Assembly: GCF_020966775.1 (NCBI RefSeq)
Contig: NZ_JAJKFV010000010.1
Span: 124,001 to 188,000 of the forward strand
Source: Rhodopirellula halodulae
Lineage (GTDB): Bacteria > Planctomycetota > Planctomycetia > Pirellulales > Pirellulaceae
Length of the DNA: 64,000 nt
Reading direction: 5' to 3'
Below, in pieces: positions 54,338 through 63,596 of this stretch (position 1 is its first letter; each line of letters begins with the position of its first letter). The translations under genes and the position numbers were made by a program. The notes beneath the pieces are model-generated. The model searched no databases. It was not told the origin of the DNA and was given only the letters and a program-made list of their open reading frames with translations.

Positions 54338-57300
54338 ATGATTCATCGTCAGCCTTCTCAACCATTGTCGGATTGGACTTCTCAAACCGATTCGGAGCAA
54401 ACATCCGACCGCGAAGCGGGCAAAGCACGCTCGAAACGCCGTCCGAGTCGACGTAGCAATCGCCTTCAGAAACGCCGCCTGATGATGGAAGGGCTGGAGA
54501 GTCGCCAACTGCTGGCCGCCGGCGGCGTGGTCCCCAGCGTTCCCGCTTTGGACGAATACGAAGGCCCACGCAACATTGGTGCCGTTGCCGCATTCCCAAT
54601 GACCGAAGTCGAAGGTCGTGGTGATCTAGGCGAGAACGATTTTGCAAACATTCGTGACTCAGAGTTCTTGCCGTTAGGGAACGGGGCTGGAAAGCGTGAC
54701 ACGATCGACCTGTCGGGAACGGCTGGTTTTGTTTCAGCGTCCTCAACCAGCTTCGAGACTGACATCGACGTTTATCGCTTCGATCTGGAAGCAGGCGACA
54801 TTCTGGACATCGCAACGCTCGGCGGCACTACATCTTTTACGGTGTATGGCCAAGCACGATTAGATGCCAATGGGAATGCCATCACTTATCCGGGTGAGGT
54901 ATCTGTCTTTGGCAGCCGTGCTTCGATCTGGTACGGGGTCGACGAACCGCAAGATACCTATCCTGCAAACTCGCCGTTGCAAACTTTGGGCAACGCGTAC
55001 TTTGCTCAAGTCGTTCCACAAACAGGTACCTACTACGTTGAGGTCGCGGCACAAGCGACCAATGTTGATTACACGCTTGGTCTTCGCACATACCGTCCGG
55101 TGACGGAAAGTTTGCCGGTCGGTCAGGCGCAAAAACTGTATCTGGACTTCGATGGCGGAACGTTCAACATCGATCGTTTCAACACGATTGCTGGTGGTGA
55201 CGGTGCTTTGCCAATCGGAGGTGTCTATCGGGTCCCGACGTTGCAGCAGACGTTGTTTGATCAAGGGGTTCAGGTCACCCCGGCTGAATACGAAAACTTG
55301 ATGCGAAACATCGTTGCCAATGTTGAGTCGCACTTCAACGCTGTCGCCAATGACGGCTTCAACGGTGACTATGAATCGACGGGAGTTCCCGGCGATTTCG
55401 GTATCGAAATTTTGAATAGCTTTGATCACGACGATCCAGGCAGTGATCCAAATGTGACTCGATTGGCTATTGGAGGAACGGAGGCCATCTTCAACTTTGT
55501 CGTGCCAGTCAATGGTGTGGCCGAGTCCGTTGATATCGGCAACTTCGACCTTCGTGAGACGGGCGTGTTGTTGCTCGACAACCTTCGTGCCACCGCGAAC
55601 TTGTTCCAGCGTAGCCCGGCTCTGAGTGAGTTTGATGCATTCGCTGCATCGATCGCAGCGACCGCCAGTCACGAAGCTGGGCACTTGTTCGGCCTACGTC
55701 ACACGAACAACGCCAACTTCACCGCGAACTTGATGGATTCGGGAGGGAACCTGCAAACGGTCTTTGATAGCCGAGTTGGAACCGGACCGGACCTGATCTT
55801 GGGTACGACTGATGATGTTCAAGTGAAGTTCGCGACGGATATCTTCGCACCAGCAGAAGGCATCTTTGGTGTGAACTACACCGGGCACGCGGCAGCATTC
55901 GCGTTGACAACGGGTACCGTTGGTACCTCCGCAACTGGGCGTGTTTTCAATGATGCGAATGGTAGCGGAACGTTCACCGGCGATTCGGGATTGGGTGGCG
56001 TCACCGTCTTCCTGGATGTCAACGGTGACGGTGTATTGAGCCCGGCGGATCCACGCAGTGTCACCGCTGCCGATGGAACGTACAGCCTGTTCGGTGCATC
56101 CGGTAGCTACAACGTGATCGCAGTCGCTCCGGATAACTTTGTGGCGACGACTTCGGTCAGCCGACCTGTCACATTGGGAAGCACCGGTGGCGTGTTGCCA
56201 AGCTTTGGTTTCCGACAAGTTCAGTCAGACGTTACCGGACGTAAGTTCGAAGACTTGAACGAGAACGGTTTCTACGACGCTGGTGAACCTGGCATCGAAG
56301 GTGCCTACATCTACGCTGACTTGGACGGCGATGACCGATTGGATTTGGGCGAACCGTTTGCCATCACTGATGAGAACGGTCTGTATTCACTGAACCTGCC
56401 CGACGTTTCTTATTCCTACGCCATTCGCGAAGTGGAAGAGGCTGGGTTTGAACGCACGGTGCCACTGACGGGCGAGTACATCGTCACGCCAGGCAGTGCA
56501 CCTGCGGACGATTTCAACTTCGGCGGTCGCTCGTCACTCGATTACGGGGATGCCCCCGATAGTTATGGAACGCTCAGTGCATCCGGTGGTGCCAGCCACG
56601 GCATCTTGGATGGTTTGACGCTTGGTGCCACCATCGACAGCGAAAACGATGGTCAACCTTCTGCGGACGCCACCGGCGATGGTGCGGACGAAGACGGCAT
56701 TCAGTTCACCGCTCCTTTGGTTCCCGGTACCACCAGCAGCGTTCAAGTCACCGTTAACAACTCGACAGGTGGGCAAGCCTATTTGCAAGGTTGGATCGAC
56801 GTCGATGGCAGCGGGACCTTTGAGTCCGATGAGTTGTTCATCAGCAACGAGGCATTGGCGTCCGGTGTTCACTCGGTGCCGGTCACCCTGCCGAGTTTCG
56901 CGTTGCCAGTGAGCGGATTGCTGGACACATTCGCTCGATTCCGTTTGAGCCAATCGACCAACGTTCCAGCAACCGGATTTGCTGAAACCGGTGAAGTCGA
57001 AGACTACGCGGTTCGAATCCTGAACAACGGCGATTTGGCAAACGACGACTCGGTCTCGGTGCCGCGAAACAGCCAAGGCTTCCCGATCGATGTGTTGGCA
57101 AACGATTTCAACTCGGCCGCCAACCCGCTGACCATCACCACACAGGGCACGGCAGCGACCCAAGGTGTCGTGACCATTAGCTCGGCAGCACCTGGGCAAC
57201 AAGTTTTGTTGTACACGCCGCCAAACAACTTCGTCGGCCAAGACACGATTCAGTACCGTGTCATCGACACCCAAGGAAATGTTGCGACGGCGACCGTCAG

Positions 57301-59515
57301 CGTGAACGTGACCTTCCAAACGGAAGACCCGATCGCATTGGATGACATCTATCGCATCCCCGCGAACGCGAATAGCAGCGGTGGTTTCCCACTGAACGTG
57401 TTGGACAACGACATCGCGTCGAGTGCTCCTGGTGGATTGACATTGGCGTCGGTCACCAATGGCACGGCTGGCGGCACCGTGGTGCTGACGCAGAACAACC
57501 AGTCGGTTCGCTACACACCGGCCCCTGGTTTCACCGGGTCTGAGCAGTTCATGTACACGGTTCAGGACAGTGAGAACAACTTCTCGACGGCGACGGTCAC
57601 CGTTTCGATCAATCCTGACGCCGATGCTGACGACTTGGCATCGTTCACGTTGGAAATTTTGGACGAAGTCAACGACACGCAACGTCCAACATTGCAACAA
57701 GGCGATATCTTCCGCCTGCGAGTCAGCGTGGACGACCTGCGAGCTTTGAATGCGTTTGAAGCTCAAGGCCTCGCGTCAGCCTTCATGGACATCTTGTACT
57801 CCAGCGAGTTGGTGACGACTGTCGACACCGACCTCAGCGATGCGTTCCCGTTTGACATCACTTTCGGACCCAAGTTCGAGACTCCGGGTAGCTTCCAGCT
57901 TGGAAACTCGCTGACGCCTGGTTTGCTGGACGAGGTCGGAGCCGCTCAGTCGATTTCGAATCTTTCGACCGTCAATGGTCCTGGCGAAGACGTTGCTTCG
58001 CATGTCGGCCCGACGGAACTGTTCACCGTGACCTTGCAAGCCATCGGTTCGGGAATCGCGGTCTTCCAAGCGGATCCTGCTGATGCAGCGATCAGCGAAA
58101 CGATCTTGATCGATGAGTCTTCGGCTTTGTCGTTCAGCCAAATTCGATACGGTTCGGTCGAGGTCTCGATCGCTCCCGCCGGTCCAGATTTCCCATCGGC
58201 ATTGGACGATTCCTATCCACTCGGACTGGATAGCAATGGTGCCACCATTTCCAGCAACTTCGAATCGGAATTGGATGTTCTGAACAACGATTTGTTGGGA
58301 ACCGGTGGCGAAGTCATCTCGTTCGAGATCAACCAAGGGGCAGCCAACGGTATCGCGATTGTTCGTGACAATGGCACTCCGAATGACCTGTCGGACGACT
58401 ACATCGGCTACACAGCCGACATCGGGTTCAACGGCTTTGACAGCTTCACTTATGTGACCACGGTTTCGAGCCCAACCTACGGCATCGTGACCAGCATCGC
58501 AGAAGTCACCTTGGTCGTCGGAGCCAACCAGAGCCCGTTGGCCCAGTTCGATTTTGAACTGGTCGACGAGTCGGGCAATCCGATCAATTCGGTTGCCGTT
58601 GGACAGCGATTCGGTGTCCGCATCAACGCGGAAGACCTGACGCAGTTCGATCCATACCCCGTGTTTGCGGGCTACCTGGACGTGCTGTATGACTCCGCCC
58701 GCATCGTCCCCTCGAACACCATCACCACCGATGAGTTTGGTTTCGATGTTGAGTTCGCGGACCAATTCAATGAACAATCCGCCGTTGGTGTGAACACCCG
58801 AGCTGGTTTGATCGACGAGTTTGGAACGCTTCGCAACGATTCGGGACAACCGGATCCAGGCGATGGTCCATCGTTTGCGACCTTGTTCTTCGAAGCCATT
58901 GCACCGGGAACGGCGACGGTCACAGGTTCACCTGCGGATCGCTTCCCATTCCAAGACACCTTGTTGGATGATCGCGACGAGCGAGTGGATCCGGCCCAAA
59001 TCGTTTACGACTCTCTGTCGTTCACCATCACCGGAAGCGGCGAGCCTCTGCAAAACGTGAACTTGCCAGCCGACGTGAACGGTGACAACTTGGTCACGGC
59101 CATCGACGCATTGCTGGTGATCAACGAATTGTCACGCTTGGATTCGGCCGCGGCCGGAGAACCTGGTGGAGCTGGAAATTCGGCCTTGTTCTATCACGAC
59201 GTCAATGGTGACAAACGTGTCAGTGCGTTGGACGCCCTGCGAGTGATCAACTACCTGAACGGCGATTCGGCCGCTGGCGAGCCTGTGGCTCCTGCGGCGG
59301 GTGAGCCGTTAAGCGGTGGGATCGAAACGTTGGCATCGGACTCCGATCAAGCCATCAGTGAATTGACCGGCGAGTCCAAAGTCCAGGGCGGAGCCTCAGC
59401 AACTCAAGACGCTGCCAATACAGGTGGCGTGGTGGTCAACGACTCGGATTCTGATTCCGAAGAAGACGATCTGTTGGATCTGCTGGCTGACGATGTCGCC
59501 GGTTTGTGGAGCTGA
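54338..59515 (+). CDS. Giant exported multidomain protein: metalloprotease, SdrD-like B repeats, cadherin-like, cohesin-like repeats, dockerin
   Basis: 1725 residues. Residues 1-55 hold a basic stretch ending MMEGLESRQLLAAGG, the planctomycete LEPRxLL-like export motif. A metzincin-type zinc site HEAGHLFGLRH is at 445-455. Two SdrD B-like domains (about 530-720) with Ca-binding DVNGDGVLS and DLDGDDRLD follow, then a DYGDAPDSYG...GEVEDY domain (about 735-890), two cadherin/Ig-like repeats (DVLANDFN; NVLDNDIAS), and two cohesin-like repeats (about 1100-1280 and 1405-1580). A dockerin type I pair (DVNGDNLVTAIDALLVINELS from 1579; DVNGDKRVSALDALRVINYL) and an acidic tail close it. Likely calcium-stabilised, cell-surface or secreted, and involved in proteolysis or adhesion. 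Confidence 0.9.
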   Translation: MIHRQPSQPLSDWTSQTDSEQTSDREAGKARSKRRPSRRSNRLQKRRLMMEGLESRQLLAAGGVVPSVPALDEYEGPRNIGAVAAFPMTEVEGRGDLGENDFANIRDSEFLPLGNGAGKRDTIDLSGTAGFVSASSTSFETDIDVYRFDLEAGDILDIATLGGTTSFTVYGQARLDANGNAITYPGEVSVFGSRASIWYGVDEPQDTYPANSPLQTLGNAYFAQVVPQTGTYYVEVAAQATNVDYTLGLRTYRPVTESLPVGQAQKLYLDFDGGTFNIDRFNTIAGGDGALPIGGVYRVPTLQQTLFDQGVQVTPAEYENLMRNIVANVESHFNAVANDGFNGDYESTGVPGDFGIEILNSFDHDDPGSDPNVTRLAIGGTEAIFNFVVPVNGVAESVDIGNFDLRETGVLLLDNLRATANLFQRSPALSEFDAFAASIAATASHEAGHLFGLRHTNNANFTANLMDSGGNLQTVFDSRVGTGPDLILGTTDDVQVKFATDIFAPAEGIFGVNYTGHAAAFALTTGTVGTSATGRVFNDANGSGTFTGDSGLGGVTVFLDVNGDGVLSPADPRSVTAADGTYSLFGASGSYNVIAVAPDNFVATTSVSRPVTLGSTGGVLPSFGFRQVQSDVTGRKFEDLNENGFYDAGEPGIEGAYIYADLDGDDRLDLGEPFAITDENGLYSLNLPDVSYSYAIREVEEAGFERTVPLTGEYIVTPGSAPADDFNFGGRSSLDYGDAPDSYGTLSASGGASHGILDGLTLGATIDSENDGQPSADATGDGADEDGIQFTAPLVPGTTSSVQVTVNNSTGGQAYLQGWIDVDGSGTFESDELFISNEALASGVHSVPVTLPSFALPVSGLLDTFARFRLSQSTNVPATGFAETGEVEDYAVRILNNGDLANDDSVSVPRNSQGFPIDVLANDFNSAANPLTITTQGTAATQGVVTISSAAPGQQVLLYTPPNNFVGQDTIQYRVIDTQGNVATATVSVNVTFQTEDPIALDDIYRIPANANSSGGFPLNVLDNDIASSAPGGLTLASVTNGTAGGTVVLTQNNQSVRYTPAPGFTGSEQFMYTVQDSENNFSTATVTVSINPDADADDLASFTLEILDEVNDTQRPTLQQGDIFRLRVSVDDLRALNAFEAQGLASAFMDILYSSELVTTVDTDLSDAFPFDITFGPKFETPGSFQLGNSLTPGLLDEVGAAQSISNLSTVNGPGEDVASHVGPTELFTVTLQAIGSGIAVFQADPADAAISETILIDESSALSFSQIRYGSVEVSIAPAGPDFPSALDDSYPLGLDSNGATISSNFESELDVLNNDLLGTGGEVISFEINQGAANGIAIVRDNGTPNDLSDDYIGYTADIGFNGFDSFTYVTTVSSPTYGIVTSIAEVTLVVGANQSPLAQFDFELVDESGNPINSVAVGQRFGVRINAEDLTQFDPYPVFAGYLDVLYDSARIVPSNTITTDEFGFDVEFADQFNEQSAVGVNTRAGLIDEFGTLRNDSGQPDPGDGPSFATLFFEAIAPGTATVTGSPADRFPFQDTLLDDRDERVDPAQIVYDSLSFTITGSGEPLQNVNLPADVNGDNLVTAIDALLVINELSRLDSAAAGEPGGAGNSALFYHDVNGDKRVSALDALRVINYLNGDSAAGEPVAPAAGEPLSGGIETLASDSDQAISELTGESKVQGGASATQDAANTGGVVVNDSDSDSEEDDLLDLLADDVAGLWS

Positions 59516-59545
59516 GTCTCCGGCGAACCCATCCTTTGAATATTG

Positions 59546-59589
59546 AAAAAGCGTGCCTGCGTCGTTGGACTCAGACACGCCTTTTTTTT
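59546..59589. terminator. Bidirectional rho-independent terminator
   Basis: GCGTG-C-CTG (from 59551) pairs with CAG-A-CACGC (to 59580), preceded by AAAAA and followed by C and eight T. It lies between two convergent genes and can stop transcription on both strands. Confidence 0.88.
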
Positions 59590-59621
59590 ATCGACGGGGC
59601 TCTTTCAGCCTTCGAAATTAC

Positions 59622-61001
59622 TCAGCGGACTTTGCACTGGAACTCGATGGTGACGGTCTCGCCGACAGCCAACTCTTCGCTCAAGGTCCAGACCAACTGA
59701 TCCGAGCCCGCTTGGTTGGGTTTCTTTTCGAAGTCGGCTTTCATCGAGGCCGATTGAGAATCCGCAACGTACTCCAGACGCGTGGTCAGGTTGTCGGTTA
59801 CCACGATGCCACTGACCGGTGAGTCACCAACATTCTGTAGTCGCAGAGCAAACGTGACCGTGTCTCCAATGGGAGCGTGTTGTCTGTCCGCCAACTTGAT
59901 TAGGTTCAGACGACCCGCCTCGGGGAAGTCATAGACGACCAATGCGTCGACTTTCTCATCGCGAGTCAGCGTTGGTGGCAAGACATCTTGGATTTCAACT
60001 TCGACGGATTCGTCGATCGCCCATTCCACGGCCGCGTTGGCGAATCGCTCGATCAAAGCCAATTGCGACTCATCCAGTTGCGAGAGGCTGAGTCGGCGAA
60101 TATTGGCCAGCAGTGCAAGCACGTCCTCGGCAACTTCGATCTGCTGAACGTTCTCAACGGGCACACCGCGATTGCGGTCACGCATCGCATCCACACGCCG
60201 CGTCAGTTCGCTGTGACCAAGTTCGGTGGTGTCGGTCATGACCAACCCCGGCAGGTCCAGGTCGACGCCCTTGGGCCCGACGGGTTGAAAGGTACCGCCG
60301 ACGGTGATGGAGCGATCGTTTTGGATGGCTCCCGTGATACGTCGGACCGATGCGAAACGTGGTGAGTAAACGCACACACGGTTGGAGGCGGCAAATTCGA
60401 TGTCGCCGGCTTCCGTGGTGTAGTGAGTCACGGTGTCTTCGGGTTGCAATCCAGCGATCACATCGCCGCGTGTCAGAACGGCTTCTGGATCGTGGTCGCC
60501 CCCGTCGCAAAGAAACTCCTGCGGATCGACTCCCCACGGTGCCCGCATCATGGGCACCATCGGTGCGGGCTGACACGCCACACAATCACCCGCGGAGACA
60601 TTGCAGTCACCGCCGCATGCCGCGCTGCCGCAACCGCAGGCGATTCGGTCGCGAAAACCGACTTGGGCGACCGAGCTTTCGGCAACGTTGAGCATCGGGT
60701 TCTTTGTTTGATTGATCGCCGGATGAGTGTTCTCGTACAGCGAATGCAAATCGAGTGAATCCGTCTTTGGCGATCCAGTCACGCTGGCCGGCGAAGGCAG
60801 GCTTGATTGCGGCGCATGCATGTTGGCGGCTTGTGAGTTGGCCACCGGATTCGCCGGAGCGACGGGTGGAACCACAGGTGTCGCGCACCCAAACGTGGTG
60901 AAAGCAATCACCACCATCAACGCCCAGGCAACAACGTCAGTGCACGTTGAGGTTTGCGGCGATCGATTCGCGGTGAGTGCGATGTCAGCGAGTTGTTTCA
61001 T
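59622..61001 (-). CDS. Exported DUF11-type envelope protein
   Basis: 459 residues. The N-terminal hydrophobic stretch WALMVVIAFTTFGCA ends with a lipobox-like Cys, suggesting a lipoprotein. A proline/alanine-rich linker follows, then a Cys-rich patch QVGFRDRIACGCGSAACGGDC. Next is a central region with EFLCDGGDHDPEA and a helical part (EDVLALLANIRRLSLSQLDESQLALIERFANAAV). A C-terminal DUF11 domain (about 345-459) contains HAPIGDTVTFALRLQNVGDSPVSGIVVTDNLT, typical of bacterial surface-layer-type repeats. The ATG overlaps the stop of the upstream gene by four bases. Confidence 0.8.
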   Translation of the reverse strand: MKQLADIALTANRSPQTSTCTDVVAWALMVVIAFTTFGCATPVVPPVAPANPVANSQAANMHAPQSSLPSPASVTGSPKTDSLDLHSLYENTHPAINQTKNPMLNVAESSVAQVGFRDRIACGCGSAACGGDCNVSAGDCVACQPAPMVPMMRAPWGVDPQEFLCDGGDHDPEAVLTRGDVIAGLQPEDTVTHYTTEAGDIEFAASNRVCVYSPRFASVRRITGAIQNDRSITVGGTFQPVGPKGVDLDLPGLVMTDTTELGHSELTRRVDAMRDRNRGVPVENVQQIEVAEDVLALLANIRRLSLSQLDESQLALIERFANAAVEWAIDESVEVEIQDVLPPTLTRDEKVDALVVYDFPEAGRLNLIKLADRQHAPIGDTVTFALRLQNVGDSPVSGIVVTDNLTTRLEYVADSQSASMKADFEKKPNQAGSDQLVWTLSEELAVGETVTIEFQCKVR

Positions 61002-61783
61002 GATTCTGGCTTGAAGATGGGAGCCCACGTGGGGTAGCCAAAGAAGAACTGAGGTGCGAGTTCTGGCGAGCGAGGCGGTGCCAGCGAACCAATGCGAAGG
61101 ATCGCGACGACTCGTCCCAGACGATCAGCCACTTGCAACGGATCTTGGAACTGGGACACGTCGATCGGCGTTTCGCCACCCACATCGGATTTGGTCGTTG
61201 GCTCTTGAGCCAAAGGCACGGCGGTTTGCGGATCTTCCAGGTAGATCACGCGAGTGACCAGTTGACCGTCGAGAGCCGCCTGCAGATCTTCTTCATCGAT
61301 GGTGACGATGATGGGGTACTGCGTGGCAAGTCCTGGAGGCGGATAGGTTCGGTCCACCATTTCCAGCGTTGGAAACAGTTCCGCACCTTCGGCACCGCGG
61401 ATGCCTGAAATTTGAAAGCGGTAGACCTGTCCGACGAGCAAGCCCGCCATCAATCCAGGTTGAGGATCCTGGAAAGCACCCATTTGCGGCAAGGCAAACC
61501 GTACACCTTGCGGGCCGCGAATTTGAACGGGTTGGTAATAAGGAGCCTGCACATCCATGGCGGCGGTTCCGCCGGGGCCAGCCATTTGTCGCGTGGCGGC
61601 GATGACTCCGGGAGGCATCGCGCCGTTGAACAAACGGTGCTGACCGTTGGACGAGAGATACTGCGACGGATCGGCGGCGGTGGCCAATGAGTTCGTCAGC
61701 AGCAGGCCGGCGATGGCGAGCGATGACAGGCACGCTCGAGCGGTCAGCCGTTTGCCGGGCGAAAGGTTGCGAGTGATCGCCAT
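60998..61783 (-). CDS. Exported envelope protein, paralogue of the 441-aa neighbour
   Basis: 261 residues from the ATG at 61783 (271 from 61813). A signal peptide (RLTARACLSSLAIAGLLLTNSLATAADP) directs export. The beta-rich core shares a clear block order with the upstream gene: VYRFQISGI...GAELFPTLEMVD, IIVTIDEEDLQAALDGQLVTRVIYLEDPQ and VADRLGRVVAILRIGSL. Function unknown. It is the middle gene of a three-gene minus-strand cluster and overlaps the following gene by four bases. The 61783 start gives the shorter signal peptide; either is possible. Confidence 0.8.
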   Translation of the reverse strand: MAITRNLSPGKRLTARACLSSLAIAGLLLTNSLATAADPSQYLSSNGQHRLFNGAMPPGVIAATRQMAGPGGTAAMDVQAPYYQPVQIRGPQGVRFALPQMGAFQDPQPGLMAGLLVGQVYRFQISGIRGAEGAELFPTLEMVDRTYPPPGLATQYPIIVTIDEEDLQAALDGQLVTRVIYLEDPQTAVPLAQEPTTKSDVGGETPIDVSQFQDPLQVADRLGRVVAILRIGSLAPPRSPELAPQFFFGYPTWAPIFKPES

Positions 61784-61828
61784 GGGATCCATCCAGTTGC
61801 AACGTTGATTCATCAGGGCTGTAACGAT

Positions 61829-61856
61829 GCGGTGCTTTGCCGAAACAAAGCACCGC
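61829..61856. other. Perfect 11-bp intercistronic hairpin
   Basis: GCGGTGCTTTG (61829-61839) pairs with CAAAGCACCGC (61846-61856) around a six-base loop. No T run follows on either strand, so it is not a classic terminator. It may be an mRNA processing or stability element between two co-directional genes. Confidence 0.75.
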
Positions 61857-61872
61857 GTCGCGAATTCAACAG

Positions 61873-61919
61873 GACCGATCGAGGCGGACGTCCGGGTAAC
61901 GAGTCGCCGTCGATCGGTC
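61873..61919. other. Second intercistronic inverted repeat
   Basis: GACCGATCGA (61873-61882) and TCGATCGGTC (61910-61919) are perfectly complementary, with a partly pairable interior. It stands 16 bases from the 11-bp hairpin. Together they make the whole gap between the two paralogous genes highly structured. Confidence 0.7.
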
Positions 61920-61971
61920 GCTAGTCATGACTGACTTTCCAAAGAAACGTTTCTGATCAGCGAGGCTGAGA

Positions 61972-63297
61972 TCAGTAGACGCCTTGGCTGGCCTTGTCGT
62001 AGTGAGGACGGCCGTTTGGAATGCCAGGGTTGATGTTCTGCTCGGTGATCCGGATACGGCTGACCGGGTTGGGGTAGCTCATGCCGGGTTGTTGGCGAAC
62101 ATCGATTTTCAATTTCTCGACAGGTCGTGGAATGTTCATGTGAGTGTGGTTGCGAATCACATGCTTCTTCAGACCGGCTGGAGCACCCAATGGAATGTGA
62201 GGTGGTCCGGGCAATCCGATGGGCGTGCCGGTGTGAGGCATGCCGTACTGAGGAGCATTCACTCCCGCGATCATTCCGGGCAGTCCCATGGGAGTGCCTG
62301 CCTTGCCGTTGGCTGGTCCGCCGCATCCGTCGGTCATGGCGGGGGCGAAAGGAGCGGGCAATCCAGCGATGGGTGGGCTCATCATGCCGCCCATGGCCAT
62401 GCCACCAGCCATCTCGATGTCTTTGTCACCCAAGCGGATGATGGCCAGGATGCTTCCGCGACGATCGGCTTCGACGATTGGGTCGATGCCTGGATCGAGG
62501 CGAGTGCTGACCAAGGTATCGATACCGGCCAAAGCGGGGCCTTGGAACTCGGGATCTGGTAGGTAAATGACTTTGGTCACGAAGTTGCCGGTCAAGACTT
62601 GGTCGAAGTCTTCTTCGGTGAATTGAACAGGCACCGAGTTGTGAGCCAAGTAAGCACCGGTCCGTGGGTTGGCATAAGCCAGTTCAACGGTTGGGTACAA
62701 TTCCACACCGGGACGGCTAGGAATGTTGGTCAACTTCAAGCGATACAGACCGCCCTGAGGGAAGTTCTGACGAGCGGGAACCACGAGTGGCTCGCTGTCA
62801 AACATGCCTGCACCGGAGGAGTCATATCGCACTTGCATGCCGTCGGGGTTGCCGAAGGTGACTTGCGCGGTGGAAACCATGCCGGGCATCATTCCCGCGG
62901 GCGGCATCATGGTGACGCCACCGCCAGGAGGAATGTTGGATCCGCCACCGAGGCAACCATCGTTGCATCCGCCGCCGATGGGTTGGCGGAATCCAACTTG
63001 TTGAATGGCTGGGTTGTCTTGACCAGCCTTGGCAATCTTCGAAGGAACTTCACCCATGACACCATCGATGGCGCCTTCGGTGATCATGCCTTCGGTGCCA
63101 GCTGCGGCGGCGGGAGCGTTGGCTCCCATCATGCCATAGGCCGGTGGTCCCAAAACGCCGGGGCCGGGGCCACCAACGCCAGGGCCAGGTTGCATCATCC
63201 GCTGTTCCGGTGGCAGGTTGTGGCGAACCGGCACACATCCGGTGGCGAGGATCGCCGTGGCCGCCGCGAGCGCCAAATGAGTGACGATTCGTTTCAT
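61972..63297 (-). CDS. Lipoprotein-like envelope protein rich in Gly, Pro and Met
   Basis: 441 residues. The N-terminus (KRIVTHLALAAATAILATGC) is a lipoprotein signal with Cys21. Low-complexity Gly/Pro/Met stretches flank a Cys-bearing patch QVGFRQPIGGGCNDGC, which is similar to one in the DUF11-type protein two genes downstream. The core (about 165-310) is the shared domain: GLYRLKLTNIPSRPGVELYPTVELA, VQFTEEDFDQVLTGNFVTKVIYLPD and VEADRRGSILAIIRLGD. The end is basic with VSRIRITEQNINPGIPNG. It is the first gene of the three-gene cluster and probably lies in the envelope. Function unknown. Confidence 0.82.
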   Translation of the reverse strand: MKRIVTHLALAAATAILATGCVPVRHNLPPEQRMMQPGPGVGGPGPGVLGPPAYGMMGANAPAAAAGTEGMITEGAIDGVMGEVPSKIAKAGQDNPAIQQVGFRQPIGGGCNDGCLGGGSNIPPGGGVTMMPPAGMMPGMVSTAQVTFGNPDGMQVRYDSSGAGMFDSEPLVVPARQNFPQGGLYRLKLTNIPSRPGVELYPTVELAYANPRTGAYLAHNSVPVQFTEEDFDQVLTGNFVTKVIYLPDPEFQGPALAGIDTLVSTRLDPGIDPIVEADRRGSILAIIRLGDKDIEMAGGMAMGGMMSPPIAGLPAPFAPAMTDGCGGPANGKAGTPMGLPGMIAGVNAPQYGMPHTGTPIGLPGPPHIPLGAPAGLKKHVIRNHTHMNIPRPVEKLKIDVRQQPGMSYPNPVSRIRITEQNINPGIPNGRPHYDKASQGVY

Positions 63298-63596
63298 CTT
63301 TTCCCCCGTCTTGGGTCGCTGGGTTCGTGTCTCGTTGGAACGGTGAAGACGCCAAGGTCGAAACCAAATGACGTTTCACGCCTGTGAAACAAGAACTGGT
63401 TGTGATTCAGTCGTTGAATCAAATCAAAATGGAAAGTCAGTGCTGTTCAGTCGTGAGCAATCTGGGTGGACTTGAGCGAGGCAAACGGCCTAGGATCGGC
63501 CATCCTTCCCCGCAACTGTCCGCTCAGGATCAGTCACTGCTCAGCTCATCGGCACGCGAGGGGGCAATTCTTTGGCAAAATCGTCATAACCTTCCC

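Noticed and set aside
56534-58849. Two long minus-strand frames (410 and 357 codons)
   Set aside because: Both are inside the giant plus-strand surface protein with clear domain order through this region.
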